Part shown: positions 44,978 through 54,086 of the stretch, piece by piece
Layout: each line of letters opens with the position of its first letter
Position numbering within the stretch: the first letter of the stretch is position 1
From: Microbacterium luteum
Lineage (GTDB): Bacteria; Actinomycetota; Actinomycetes; Actinomycetales; Microbacteriaceae
DNA length: 64,000 nucleotides
Assembly: GCF_015277875.1 (NCBI RefSeq)
Contig: NZ_CP063814.1
Location: 3,224,001 to 3,288,000 of the forward strand
Direction: 5' to 3'
Notes under the pieces: model-generated
Seen by the model: the letters and a program-made list of their open reading frames with translations, nothing else
Told to the model about the DNA's origin: nothing
The model's database searches: none
Made by a program: the position numbers and the translations under genes

Positions 44978-45574
44978 CTACCGCGGCGTGACGGATCGCA
45001 GCCCGTCGGCGATCGGGGCCATCCGGCGCCGAACGTAGGCATCCAGCGGCTCGTCGATATCGCTCGTCGTCCATTCGTCGGTGCAGTGCGCGGCAGCGGC
45101 AACGAGGGCATGGGCGAGCAGGTCGACGAGTCCCGAATCCACCTCCGGCGCTCGTGCGGCCGCCGCGTCGCGCAGATGGTCCGTCAGTTGCGTGACGGAC
45201 AAGGACATGAAGGCACGCAGCTCCTCGTCCTGGTCCACGACGCGGCGGCGACGCTGGAGCTGCTCCCGCTCCGCGGCGTCGTATCGGGCATGGAGAAGGA
45301 TCGCCCTCAGGATCAGGTCGACCACCGAGTCCGGCGTCTCTTCGTCGGCGAGCGCATCAGCGGCACGCTCGGCGCGTCGATCGAAGTCCTTCCACAGCAG
45401 GTCTCGTTTGGACGGGAAGTAGGAGAAGAGCGTCGTGCGGCTGATCCCCGCGGCCTGCGCGACCTCACTCAGCGAGGTCTTCGCGTAGCCCTGGGCGAGG
45501 AAGAGCTCGATGGCGACGTCGCGGATCTCTTCGTGCGAGCTTTCGCGGGGACGCCCGCGACCACGAGCGGTCAT
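44978..45574 (-). CDS. TetR-family regulator
   Basis: A 198-residue TetR protein with the HTH IRDVAIELFLAQGYAKTSLS then EVAQAAGISRTTLFSYFPSK, and a helical ligand domain. It is divergent from the zinc-dependent dehydrogenase gene, with 73 bases between starts, and probably represses it. The region 44841-44977 downstream has an AT-rich patch (near 44865-44905) and no gene. Confidence 0.92.
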   Translation of the reverse strand: MTARGRGRPRESSHEEIRDVAIELFLAQGYAKTSLSEVAQAAGISRTTLFSYFPSKRDLLWKDFDRRAERAADALADEETPDSVVDLILRAILLHARYDAAEREQLQRRRRVVDQDEELRAFMSLSVTQLTDHLRDAAAARAPEVDSGLVDLLAHALVAAAAHCTDEWTTSDIDEPLDAYVRRRMAPIADGLRSVTPR

Positions 45575-45605
45575 CGCCCCAGTTTCCCCTATGTCTTATT
45601 TTCCG

Positions 45606-45619
45606 AACTATGTACAGTT
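45606..45619. promoter_or_regulatory. Candidate TetR operator in the divergent promoter
   Basis: AACTATGTACAGTT is an imperfect palindrome (arms AACT/AGTT) in the AT-richer centre of the 73-base gap between the TetR and dehydrogenase starts. It is a weak pattern. Confidence 0.35.
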
Positions 45620-45647
45620 ATTCGCGCATCGGACGAAAGGACGAACA

Positions 45648-46667
45648 ATGAAGTCAGTGCACGTGACGGGACCCGACACCGTCTCCTGGGTGGAGGTCGC
45701 CGAACCCGAGGTCGGCGCCAACGATGTGCTCCTCGCCGTGAGGGCGTGCGGCATCTGCGGCTCAGACGCCTTCTACACGCACGTGGGCGGCATCCCGCCC
45801 CGCCAGGGCGCGACCCCCCTTGGCCACGAACCCGCCGCGGAGGTGACGGCCGTCGGCTCCGCGGTCGAGGGCATCCACGTCGGCGACCACGTCGTGATCG
45901 ACACGATGCGTTTCCAAGACGGACTACTGGGCAGCGGCGGTGCGCAGGGCGCCCTGACTCCGACAGTGCTCGTGAAGGACTTCCAGCCCGGGGTGCAGCT
46001 GCGCGTCATCCCCGACGACATTCCCTGGGAGGTCGCGGCTCTCAACGAGCCGATGGCCGTCGCCCATCACGCCGTCAACCGCTCCGGGGCTGCGGAGGGG
46101 GATCGGGTCGCGGTCTTCGGTGCCGGCCCGGTCGGGCTCGGCGTGCTCCTGTCGCTGAAGTCCAAGGGCGTCGCGCACGTGGTCGTCGTCGACATCCAGC
46201 CGGGCCGCCTCGACAAGGCGCTCGCGATCGGAGCCGACGCCGTGATCAACTCCGCCGAGGAGGACGTCGCCTCCCGCCTGGCGGAACTGCACGGTGCCGA
46301 GGCGGACCCGTTCGGCCGCCAGCAGCACGCCGCAACCGACATCTACATCGACGCCGCGGGCGTGCCGAGCGTGCTCGAGACCGTCTTCGCGTGCGCGAAA
46401 AGCCGGGCCGTGCTGACCATCCCCGCGGTGCACAAGCAGCCCGTTCCGGTCGACTTCGGGCAGATCCTGCGCAGCGAGATCGACATCCGCATGTCGATGG
46501 GCTACCCCACGGAGATCTTCGAGGTCACCGACGCGATCATCGCGCATCCCAGGAAGTACGCGCAGATCATCAGCGACGTGCTCCCGTTCGAGCGCGCGCT
46601 CGAGGCGCTGGAGCTGGCGAAGACGCCGGGCGCAGCCGACAAGGTCGTGGTGACCTTCGGCGACTGA
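45648..46667 (+). CDS. Zinc-dependent alcohol/sorbitol-type dehydrogenase
   Basis: A 339-residue medium-chain dehydrogenase. The catalytic zinc ligands are seen as CGICGSD and GHEPAAEV, and the Rossmann motif is VFGAGPVGLGVL. The four-cysteine structural zinc lobe expected around residues 90-115 is missing: that segment is IDTMRFQDGLLGSGGAQG. GAAAGGACG precedes the ATG. The substrate is unknown. Divergence from a TetR gene suggests induction by a small molecule. Confidence 0.88.
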   Translation: MKSVHVTGPDTVSWVEVAEPEVGANDVLLAVRACGICGSDAFYTHVGGIPPRQGATPLGHEPAAEVTAVGSAVEGIHVGDHVVIDTMRFQDGLLGSGGAQGALTPTVLVKDFQPGVQLRVIPDDIPWEVAALNEPMAVAHHAVNRSGAAEGDRVAVFGAGPVGLGVLLSLKSKGVAHVVVVDIQPGRLDKALAIGADAVINSAEEDVASRLAELHGAEADPFGRQQHAATDIYIDAAGVPSVLETVFACAKSRAVLTIPAVHKQPVPVDFGQILRSEIDIRMSMGYPTEIFEVTDAIIAHPRKYAQIISDVLPFERALEALELAKTPGAADKVVVTFGD

Positions 46668-46695
46668 CCCGTGGCCCGCACCGATGCCCCCGGGG

Positions 46696-49113
46696 CTACG
46701 ACTGGTGCTCGTAGGCCGGCGCAGGCGTCTCGACCCCGGGGCTGTCGTTCGCCGCGAGCGCGAGCCAGGTCTCGACGACCGTGTCGGGGTTGAGCGAGAG
46801 CGACTGGATGCCGCGGCCGACGAGCCACTGCGCGAAGTCCGGGTGATCGCTCGGCCCCTGTCCGCAGATGCCGACGTACTTGCCCTGTCGCCGACACGCG
46901 TCGATGGCCGTGCCGAGCAGGTGCAGCACGGCGGGATCGCGCTCGTCGAAGGCTGATGCCATGAGAGACGAGTCGCGGTCCAGCCCCAGGGTCAGCTGCG
47001 TCATGTCGTTGGAGCCGATCGAGAACCCGTCGAAGTGCTCGAGGAATTGCTCTGCGAGCACGGCGTTGGCGGGCAGTTCGCACATCATGACGACGCGAAG
47101 CCCGTTCTCGCCGCGGCGCAGGTCGTTCTGCGCGAGCAGGTCGACGACGGCCTTCGCCTCGCCGACCGTTCGCACGAACGGCACCATGATCTGCACGTTG
47201 GTCAGTCCCATGTCATCGCGCACCCGGCGCAGGGCCTCGCACTCCAGGTCGAAGCACGCGCGGAAATCCGGAGAGACGTAGCGGGCGGCGCCGCGGTATC
47301 CGAGCATCGGATTCTCTTCGTCGGGCTCGTAGAGCGACCCCCCGATGAGGTTGGCGTACTCGTTCGACTTGAAGTCCGACAGGCGCACGATCACCGGCTC
47401 CGGCGCGAAGGCAGCGGCGATCATGGACACGCCCTCGGCCACGCGCTGGATGAAGTACTCCTTGGCCGACGGATACGCGGCGGTGCGCTCCCGGATGTCC
47501 TCGGCGAGCGCACCGTCGAGCCGGTCGAGTTCCAGCAGGGCCCGAGGGTGGATGCCGATCTGACGGTTGATGATGAACTCCAGCCGAGCCAGGCCCACAC
47601 CCGCGTGCGGCAGACGCGAGAAGGCGAACGCCTGGTCGGGGGTGCCGACGTTCATCATCACCTTGACGGGGGCCGCCGGCATCCGATCGAGCTCGGTCTG
47701 CTCCTCGGCGAACTGCAGGAGCCCGTCGTACACGAGACCGTCATCACCCTCGGCGCACGAGACGGTCACCTCCTGGCCGTCTTTCAAGGCATGGGTGGCC
47801 ACGCCGGTGCCGACGACGGCGGGGATGCCGAGCTCGCGGGCGATGATCGCGGCGTGGCAGGTGCGTCCGCCGCGGTCGGTGATGATCGCCGAGGCGCGCT
47901 TCATGATCGGCTCCCAGTCGGGATCGGTCATGTCGGCCACCAGCACGTCGCCGTGGGCGAAGTCGTGCATCTGGTCGATCGAGGTGAGCACCCGCACGCG
48001 GCCGGAGCCGATACGCTGCCCGATCGCGCGCCCCTCGACGAGCACCGCACTTCGCTCGGCGAGCACAAAGCGGCTCAGCACGTTCGCGGATTTCCGCGAC
48101 ACGACGGTCTCGGGGCGCGCCTGCAGCACGTAAATCTGGCCGTCGTTGCCGTCTTTGCCCCACTCGATGTCCATGGGGCGGCCGTAATGGGCCTCGATGA
48201 CGAGGGCGATCCGGCCGAGCTCCTGCACCTCCGCATCGGTGATCGAGAAACGCGAGCGTTCGGCGGCATCCACCTCGACGAAAGCCGTGCTGCCGTCGAC
48301 GTGCTGCCCGTTCGCGTAGCGCATGGCGATCGCCTTCTCACCGACGCTGCGCTTGAGGATCGCGGGGCGGCCGGCACGCAGACCCGGCTTGTAGACGTAG
48401 AACTCGTCGGGGTTGACGGCGCCCTGCACGACCGCCTCGCCGAGGCCGTAGGAGCTCGTGACGAACACCGCGTCATCGAAGCCCGACTCGGTGTCGAGGG
48501 TGAACATCACGCCCGAGGCCCCGATGTCGGAGCGCACCATGCGCTGCACTCCGGCCGAGAGGGCGACGTCGTGGTGGTCGAAGCCGTGGTGCACGCGGTA
48601 AGCGATCGCTCGGTCGTTGTAGAGCGAGGCGAACACACGACGGATCGCGCTCAGGATGTTCTCGATGCCGCCGATGTTGAGGAACGTCTCCTGCTGACCG
48701 GCGAACGAGGCGTCGGGGAGGTCTTCGGCGGTGGCGCTGGAGCGAACAGCCCACGTGACCGCCGTGGGATCGGACTCACCCGCGACGAGGTCCGCGTAGG
48801 CCGAGCGGATGTCGGCTTCGAGGTCGGCGGGGAACGGCTGCTCCTCTATCCAGGCACGAACACGCGCGCCCAGGTGGGTGAGCGCCGCGACGTCGTCGAT
48901 ATCGATGCCCTCGACGGCGGCGCGGATGCGAGCGTCGAGCTCGCCCTCGGCGAGAAACCGCTCGAAGGCGTCGGCGGTCGTGGCGAAGCCCGGGGGAACC
49001 CGGATGCCCGCGGACGCCAGGTGAGACACCATCTCGCCGAGCGACGCATTCTTGCCGCCCACCTGGGCGAGGTCGTTCATGCCGATCTCGTCGAAACGCA
49101 GGATGTTGGTCAT
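46696..49113 (-). CDS. ppsA: Phosphoenolpyruvate synthase
   Basis: An 805-residue three-domain enzyme. The N-terminal ATP-grasp domain holds [12 protein letters not shown] and [20 protein letters not shown]. The phosphohistidine domain has [20 protein letters not shown] with the catalytic His, and the C-terminal PEP/pyruvate barrel has [19 protein letters not shown] and [10 protein letters not shown]. It turns pyruvate and ATP into PEP for gluconeogenesis. I chose the ATG at 49113 because of GAAAGG and because [15 protein letters not shown] is the usual start. It overlaps the stop of the truncated regulator gene. Confidence 0.95.
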   Translation of the reverse strand: MTNILRFDEIGMNDLAQVGGKNASLGEMVSHLASAGIRVPPGFATTADAFERFLAEGELDARIRAAVEGIDIDDVAALTHLGARVRAWIEEQPFPADLEADIRSAYADLVAGESDPTAVTWAVRSSATAEDLPDASFAGQQETFLNIGGIENILSAIRRVFASLYNDRAIAYRVHHGFDHHDVALSAGVQRMVRSDIGASGVMFTLDTESGFDDAVFVTSSYGLGEAVVQGAVNPDEFYVYKPGLRAGRPAILKRSVGEKAIAMRYANGQHVDGSTAFVEVDAAERSRFSITDAEVQELGRIALVIEAHYGRPMDIEWGKDGNDGQIYVLQARPETVVSRKSANVLSRFVLAERSAVLVEGRAIGQRIGSGRVRVLTSIDQMHDFAHGDVLVADMTDPDWEPIMKRASAIITDRGGRTCHAAIIARELGIPAVVGTGVATHALKDGQEVTVSCAEGDDGLVYDGLLQFAEEQTELDRMPAAPVKVMMNVGTPDQAFAFSRLPHAGVGLARLEFIINRQIGIHPRALLELDRLDGALAEDIRERTAAYPSAKEYFIQRVAEGVSMIAAAFAPEPVIVRLSDFKSNEYANLIGGSLYEPDEENPMLGYRGAARYVSPDFRACFDLECEALRRVRDDMGLTNVQIMVPFVRTVGEAKAVVDLLAQNDLRRGENGLRVVMMCELPANAVLAEQFLEHFDGFSIGSNDMTQLTLGLDRDSSLMASAFDERDPAVLHLLGTAIDACRRQGKYVGICGQGPSDHPDFAQWLVGRGIQSLSLNPDTVVETWLALAANDSPGVETPAPAYEHQS

Positions 49114-49640
49114 GGGCTGGGCCTTTCGTGGGGTCGGTCGCGCAGATTCATGGACTGCAGGATCACGGCGGACATCTCCTCGACGCTGCGGGTCGCGGAG
49201 CTGAGGAACGGAAGGTGCGTGCGGCGGTAGAGGTCTTCGGCCCGGCGGAGCTCGAGCGTGCACTGGGCGAGGCTCGCGTAGGTGGAGTTCGGGCGGCGCT
49301 CGTGGCGCACCTGGCTGAGACGGAGCGGAGTGGTGGTCAGCCCGAAGCAGCGGTCTGCGTGCGGGGCGACGATGCGCGGCAGACCGTCGGTCGGAAAGTC
49401 GTCGTCAGTGAGCGGATAGTTCGCGACAAGGAGCCCGTAGTGGAGGGCCAGGTACATCGTCGTCGGCGTCTTCCCGCACCGCGAGGGCGCGACGATGATC
49501 ACATCGGCGCTCGCCAGGTCGCGCCCGCTCTGGCCGTCGTCGTGTTCGATCGCGTACTCAACGGCCCGCATGCGGCGGAAGTACTGCTCGAGGTCCCCGA
49601 GCCCGTGGTACTGCCCGGAGCGCGTCTCGGCGGAGAACAT
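49110..49640 (-). pseudogene. ppsR: PEP synthase regulatory protein (PSRP/DUF299), 5'-truncated
   Basis: The C-terminal part of a PSRP (bifunctional kinase/pyrophosphorylase) is clear: YFRRMRAVEYAIEHDDG, the P-loop-like [35 protein letters not shown] and [20 protein letters not shown]. About 100 N-terminal residues expected in the family are missing. Upstream of about 49640 the DNA instead encodes a glycosyltransferase piece on the + strand. Family members switch PEP synthase on and off at a Thr near the catalytic His. The stop overlaps the ppsA start (ATGA), so coupling remains although the front is gone. Confidence 0.82.
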
Positions 49641-49754
49641 CCATGTCACCGATCTGCTGCCCGCACACCGGTTGGGCGGGCTCGTCGACGCGGCCGTCAT
49701 CCACGGCGGCCAGGGCACGGTGCAGACCGCCTGTGCCACCGGTGTGCCTTTCGT
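49636..49754 (+). pseudogene. Glycosyltransferase fragment, part 1 (before the IS)
   Basis: The + strand encodes NIHVTDLLPAHRLGGLVD, AAVIHGGQGTVQTACATGVP and FV, the donor-binding region of MGT/UDP-type glycosyltransferases (HGG-GT motif). It ends exactly at the insertion sequence, where the 8-base target site CCTTTCGT is found. All upstream parts of the gene are missing, replaced by the ppsR remnant. Confidence 0.8.
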
Positions 49755-51180
49755 GGCTCATCGCGAATGAGAGTGTAGGAGCGGTCTGAATCCGCCGGCT
49801 TCGAGGAGCGATCTGGCGACGTAGTGCGTGAGGTTCCGGAAGCCGAGGGCGGAACCGCGAAGGTGCTCGAGCCGGCCGTTGATGGCCTCCGTTGGGCCGT
49901 TGCTCGTTCCGGGGCGGTCGAAGAACGCGAGGATGTCCGCGGCGCGCTGCTTCAGCGTGCGGCCGAGGCGACGGACCTCTTTGAGCAGCGCGGGGACGCC
50001 GTTGCTGACAGAGTCGATCACCGCCCGCATCATCTCCTTCGCCTTGTTCTTGTCGGGTTCGCGGTAGGCGGCGACGATGCGCTGGTAGATGCCCCAGGTC
50101 GCTTCGACCTCGACGTGCTCCTCGGCGGCGAATACCGCGTCGAGGCGGGCGGTCTGCTTCTCGGTGAGGAAGCTCGCGCCGGTGTGGAGGGTGCGGCGGA
50201 CCCCGTAGAGCGGGTCGCCGGCGTGGCCGCGGTGCCCGAGGGTGTCTTGCTGGACGCGCTGCCGGGTCCGGTCGAGCGCGTCGCCGGCGAGGCGGACGAC
50301 GTGGAACGGGTCCATCACGGGGACCGCGTCGGGGAGCTCTTCGGCCGCGGCGGTCTTGAAGCCGCTGAACCCGTCCATCGCGACCACCTCGATCGCCTTC
50401 GACCAGTCCTTGGGTCGGGCGGCGAGCCACTGCTTGAACACCTGCTTCGAGCGGCCCTCGACCATGTCCAGCAGCCTGGCCGGGCCCGTCTTGTTCCTCG
50501 CGGGGGTGAGGTCGATGATCACCGTCACGTACTTCTCGCCAAACCGTGTGTGACGCCAGACGTGCTCATCGACACCGATCGTGGTGACCCCGGCGAACCT
50601 CGCCGGGTCGTCGATCAGGCGACGCTTGCCTTCGGCGATGATCGCGGTGTTCGCAGTGTGCCAGGACACCCCGAGCCCTGCTGCGGCGCGGGTGACGGTG
50701 AGGTGGTCGACGACGATCGCGGTGAGTGCCCACGCGATCCCGCCGCGGGAGATCTTCGCCCGCGGCGCTGCCGCCTTCGACGTGTCCTGCCGCCAGGTGC
50801 GGCGGCAGTGCGTGCACCGGTAGCGGCGCACCCGGACCAGCAGCGTCGTCGGCCGATGCCCGAACGGCTCGTGCGCCAGCGGCCGCGTCACCGTGCCACG
50901 CGGCACGCCCTCCGCACCGCACTTCCGACACCACGGGTCGTCCTCGACGACGCGGCACTCCAGCACCGCCCGATCAGGCTCAAGCAGCTGCCCGACGGCT
51001 TGAAGGCCGAGCTCGTCGAGACGGCAGAACGTGGTCAGGTCAGGGGTCGCGAACGTAGGGTGGTGCAAGTCGAGGTCTTCCGGCGGTCGGTGAGTGTGAG
51101 AACTTCCATCCTGGAAGACCTCGACGCCTATCCGCGAACCAGCCGGCGGTCCCGGGCTACACCCTCAACTGCGAAGAGCC
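49755..51180 (-). mobile_element. ISL3-family insertion sequence
   Basis: A 1426-base element. Its ends match as imperfect terminal inverted repeats: GGCTCATCGCGAATGAGAGT at 49755 and, on the other strand, GGCTCTTCGCAGTTGAGGGT from 51180; both continue GTAG. It is flanked by the 8-base direct repeat CCTTTCGT at 49747-49754 and 51181-51188. The intact duplication and transposase indicate recent insertion. Confidence 0.95.
49758..51068 (-). CDS. ISL3-family transposase
   Basis: A 436-residue transposase. The N-terminal zinc finger has CxxC pairs (WCRKCGAEG and CTHCRRTWRQD), followed by an HTH and the DDE catalytic core. The acidic residues lie in TIGVDEHVW, EVVAMDGFSGFK and GPTEAINGRLEHLRG. 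The frame is full length with no internal stop, so the element may be active. It points in the same direction as ppsR-ppsA, so its promoter could read into them. Confidence 0.95.
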   Translation of the reverse strand: MHHPTFATPDLTTFCRLDELGLQAVGQLLEPDRAVLECRVVEDDPWCRKCGAEGVPRGTVTRPLAHEPFGHRPTTLLVRVRRYRCTHCRRTWRQDTSKAAAPRAKISRGGIAWALTAIVVDHLTVTRAAAGLGVSWHTANTAIIAEGKRRLIDDPARFAGVTTIGVDEHVWRHTRFGEKYVTVIIDLTPARNKTGPARLLDMVEGRSKQVFKQWLAARPKDWSKAIEVVAMDGFSGFKTAAAEELPDAVPVMDPFHVVRLAGDALDRTRQRVQQDTLGHRGHAGDPLYGVRRTLHTGASFLTEKQTARLDAVFAAEEHVEVEATWGIYQRIVAAYREPDKNKAKEMMRAVIDSVSNGVPALLKEVRRLGRTLKQRAADILAFFDRPGTSNGPTEAINGRLEHLRGSALGFRNLTHYVARSLLEAGGFRPLLHSHSR

Positions 51181-51423
51181 CCTTTCGTCGGGATGGGCCT
51201 GCAGCCCGAGCAGACGTGGCATGTGCGGGCGTGCGCGTCCCGCGGCAACGCGATCGCCCTGTCACGGAAGGATGCGGGCACGCCGGCCTTCCTCGACGCC
51301 GTGCGGCACGTGCTCGCCGACCCGGGCATCGGTCTGGCGGCCGACGAGGTGCGCGACGCCTACGAGGGTGCCGACGGCGCCGCCGCGACCGCGCGCCTCA
51401 TCGAGGCGGCCCTCGCCGCCTGA
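51181..51423 (+). pseudogene. Glycosyltransferase fragment, part 2 (after the IS)
   Basis: Starting in the second copy of the target site, the frame reads PFVGMGLQPEQTWHVRACAS and ends ARLIEAALAA. Joining it to part 1 across one CCTTTCGT restores CATGVPFVGMGLQPEQTW, a normal C-terminal sequence for this glycosyltransferase family. The stop is at 51421-51423. Confidence 0.82.
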
Positions 51424-53055
51424 GTCGCGTTCCGCGGGAGACGCGGACCAGTGCGGCGCGAGGGTGAACGACGACACCGTGGGCGCCGACGTGGCGGCCA
51501 CCTGCAGCCCCACCGTCATCGTCTGACCCGGCGAGAGGGATGCGGCCCACCCCGCACCGTCGCACGTGATCGTGCTGCCGGCGAGGGAGCAGTCCATGCC
51601 CCACGCGTTGACGATCCCCGTCGCTGTCGGCGAGGTCCACGACGCCGTCCACCCGGATTGGTGCGACGCCGCGGTGACCACGACATTCGCGACGTAACCC
51701 TGTCCCCAGACGCTGGTGGGCTCGAGCGATCCCGACAGCGCAGCCGGGCCCGGCGTCACCGTGGGCGTGGGGGCCGGCATCGGCGTGAGGGTCGGGGTCG
51801 GCGTGGGGGTCGACGTCGGCGTGAGGGTCGGGGTCGGGGTCGGCGTGGGCGTCGGCGTCGGCGTGGCGCTCGGGCTGGGCGAGACGGTGGGCGTCGGGAC
51901 CGGCCCGACGCTTTGGGCCAGCAACGGCGCGAGGGCGGCGACCTTGTCGGCTTCCGGGGTGCGCCAGTCGTCGGCGACGATGCCGCCGGTGTCGCCCGAA
52001 TTGGGGTTGAACGACCAGAAGGCGAAGCTCATGTCGTTCTCGTCGAGGTAGGCGATGATCTCGTCGAACCACAGCCGGTCGCTGTCGGTCTCGAGCTTGG
52101 TCCCGAACTCGCCGAGCAGCACCGGCGCGATGCCCTGCTTCTGGATATAGCCCCAGTTGGTGTCCCACACCGAGGTGAGGTTGTCCGGGTAGTCCGACGC
52201 ACCGAACCAGTTCTGCCACGCGACCGACGCCGGGTAATCGTGCGGCGAGTAGACGACGCGATCGGCGACCTCGAGCACCACCGGGTCATCGGCGACACCG
52301 CGCAGGCCCCCGCCCCACCACGTCCAGCTCCCGTCGACGTCGCGACCGACACCCTCCACGATGATGAGCAGGTTCGGGTTCGCGGCGAGCACCGCGTTGC
52401 CGGCTCGCGTTGCCGCAGCCGGCCAGTCGACGCTCGCGTCGCCGCATCCCCAGCACGCGCTGTCGTGGGGCTCGTTGTGCAGATCGGCGCCGATCACCGT
52501 CGGATCGTCGGCGTAGCGCTCGGCGAGCATCACCCAATCGTCGATCCACTGCTGTTCGTCGACCTCCGAGGTGTACCAGAGCGAGGACTGTCCCGAGGTG
52601 GTCGGACGGTGGCGATCGAGGATCACATCGAGCCCGTACGCGCTTGCGCGGTCGATGACCGCGTCCATCACCTGCAACGGCGTGAGGCCCACGAGGTCGG
52701 GATTGGCGTTCGCGTCGATGGAGGATGTGCTCGATGCGGTGAGGCACTCGTTGGCGTAGGGCAGGCGGATCGCGTTGAATCCCAGCCCCGCGATGGTCTG
52801 CAGCCCCTCATCGAGTGAGATCGTCCACAGGCCGTGCGGCGCACAGTTGGACGTTTCGAGACCGAACCAGGACACGGCACGGATGGTGTGCGCCTCTCCC
52901 GCCTCGGTGACGATGCGTGCACCGTCGGTGTGCAGCCAGCCGGACTCGGAGGCGGATGCGGGCGCCGAGACGACGCCGAACCCGGCGACGAGGGCGACCG
53001 CGGCCAGAAGGGCGCTTGCGCGAGAACGCAGGCGCGTGGGGATCCGCTGTGACAT
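51262..53055 (-). CDS. Secreted GH5 endoglucanase with CBM2 domain
   Basis: A 597-residue exported protein. The signal peptide runs through LLAAVALVAGFGVVSAPASA. The GH5 barrel has the acid/base Glu in GADLHNEPHDSA and the nucleophile in PVLLGEFGTKLE. A Pro-Thr linker follows (residues about 385-435), then a CBM2-type carbohydrate-binding module (SVWGQGYVANVVVTAASHQS). It probably cleaves cellulose or other beta-1,4-glucans outside the cell. The last about 55 residues, after SFTLAPHWSASP, match no domain and lie antisense to the glycosyltransferase fragment, so the natural stop may be lost. Confidence 0.88.
   Translation of the reverse strand: MSQRIPTRLRSRASALLAAVALVAGFGVVSAPASASESGWLHTDGARIVTEAGEAHTIRAVSWFGLETSNCAPHGLWTISLDEGLQTIAGLGFNAIRLPYANECLTASSTSSIDANANPDLVGLTPLQVMDAVIDRASAYGLDVILDRHRPTTSGQSSLWYTSEVDEQQWIDDWVMLAERYADDPTVIGADLHNEPHDSACWGCGDASVDWPAAATRAGNAVLAANPNLLIIVEGVGRDVDGSWTWWGGGLRGVADDPVVLEVADRVVYSPHDYPASVAWQNWFGASDYPDNLTSVWDTNWGYIQKQGIAPVLLGEFGTKLETDSDRLWFDEIIAYLDENDMSFAFWSFNPNSGDTGGIVADDWRTPEADKVAALAPLLAQSVGPVPTPTVSPSPSATPTPTPTPTPTPTLTPTSTPTPTPTLTPMPAPTPTVTPGPAALSGSLEPTSVWGQGYVANVVVTAASHQSGWTASWTSPTATGIVNAWGMDCSLAGSTITCDGAGWAASLSPGQTMTVGLQVAATSAPTVSSFTLAPHWSASPAERDSGGEGRLDEARGRGGAVGTLVGVAHLVGRQTDARVGEHVPHGVEEGRRARILP
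51746..51905. repeat. Pro-Thr linker repeat in the endoglucanase gene
   Basis: Short GTCGGCGTGG-like units repeat over about 160 bases. They encode alternating Pro-Thr on the - strand, the usual linker between catalytic and binding modules. Confidence 0.85.
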
Positions 53056-53128
53056 CGATGCGCCCTCCGCTTCCCTCCCCAGCGAGAGACCACCGTAGCG
53101 CGTCCGCCGTTTCGCGCGGGTGAATTCC

Positions 53129-54079
53129 TCAGGCGAGCGGTTCGGTGAACGGCTCCTGCGCGGGGTCGGCGGGGGGATGAGGCCCGTCCGCGGCCGGCTC
53201 GCCGGCAGCGGCGTCCTCGTTCGGGTTCGCCTCCGACCGCGGTGCGGTCTGCACCGCACCGATACTTGCGACGATCACGAGTCCGATCCCGACGACCTCG
53301 AGCCAGGACAGAAGCTGACCGAGAAGGAGGAACCCGGCGAGGGCCGCGGTGGCGGGCGCAAGGCTCATGAGGATCGCGAACGCCGCCGCGGGCAGACGGC
53401 GCAGCGCCACGAGCTCGAAGGCGTAGGGGATCGTCGACGACAGCAGCGCGACGGCGGCACCGAGACCGAGCAGCTCCGGCCGCAGCAGCGCCTCGCCGGC
53501 CGATGCGATGCCGAACGGCAGCGCGATCACTGCTCCCGCGGTCATCGCCAGGGTCAGCCCCTCGAGCTTCGGGAATCCCCGCCCGACGCGCGCCGAGGCG
53601 AGGATGTAGAACGCCCAGCTCGCGGCGGCCCCGAGGGCGAAGAGCACGCCGATCGGATCGAGGCGCTCCCATCCGCCTCCGCCGAGCGCGACCACACCCA
53701 TGAGGGCGATCGCCGCCCACAGCCACGCGGATGCGCGACGGCTCGCAATGATCGACAGCGTGAGCGGACCCAGCACCTCGATCGTGACCGTCACGCCGAG
53801 TGGCAGCCGCTCCAGCGCGAGATAGAACAGCCCGTTCATCACGGCGAGCACGACACCGAAGCCGACCACCGCCGCCCACCCGTCGCGCGTGTGTCCGCGC
53901 AGGGCCGGCCGGGCGATGATCCAGAGCAGCACCGCGGAGAACACCAGCCGCAGCATCACCATGCCGAGGGGGCCGACCTCCGGGAACAGCAGCACCGCGA
54001 ACGATGCGCCGATCTCCTGACAGGCGAGGCCGGTGATCACCAGCAGCACCGCGGTGGCGTTGCCGGTGCGCACGCTCAC
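53129..54079 (-). CDS. EamA-family (RhtA-like) exporter
   Basis: A 316-residue membrane protein with ten hydrophobic segments in two EamA repeats. Conserved features are CQEIGASFAVLLFPEVGPLG in the first repeat and LLSSTIPYAFELVALRRLPA in the second. RhtA-like members export amino acids such as threonine or homoserine. The C-terminus is an acidic tail. It lies seven bases downstream of the beta-lactamase-fold lipoprotein gene. Confidence 0.88.
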   Translation of the reverse strand: MSVRTGNATAVLLVITGLACQEIGASFAVLLFPEVGPLGMVMLRLVFSAVLLWIIARPALRGHTRDGWAAVVGFGVVLAVMNGLFYLALERLPLGVTVTIEVLGPLTLSIIASRRASAWLWAAIALMGVVALGGGGWERLDPIGVLFALGAAASWAFYILASARVGRGFPKLEGLTLAMTAGAVIALPFGIASAGEALLRPELLGLGAAVALLSSTIPYAFELVALRRLPAAAFAILMSLAPATAALAGFLLLGQLLSWLEVVGIGLVIVASIGAVQTAPRSEANPNEDAAAGEPAADGPHPPADPAQEPFTEPLA

Positions 54080-54086
54080 CGAGGCG

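Noticed and set aside
47035..49230. A 731-residue open frame on the + strand opposite ppsA
   Set aside because: Antisense shadow typical of high-GC DNA; ppsA is unmistakable on the other strand.
49824..51467. A 547-residue open frame on the + strand across the insertion sequence
   Set aside because: It is antisense to the DDE transposase and crosses the IS end and target site.
51746..51905. Possible CRISPR or minisatellite array
   Set aside because: The short repeats encode a Pro-Thr linker inside the endoglucanase and have no spacers.
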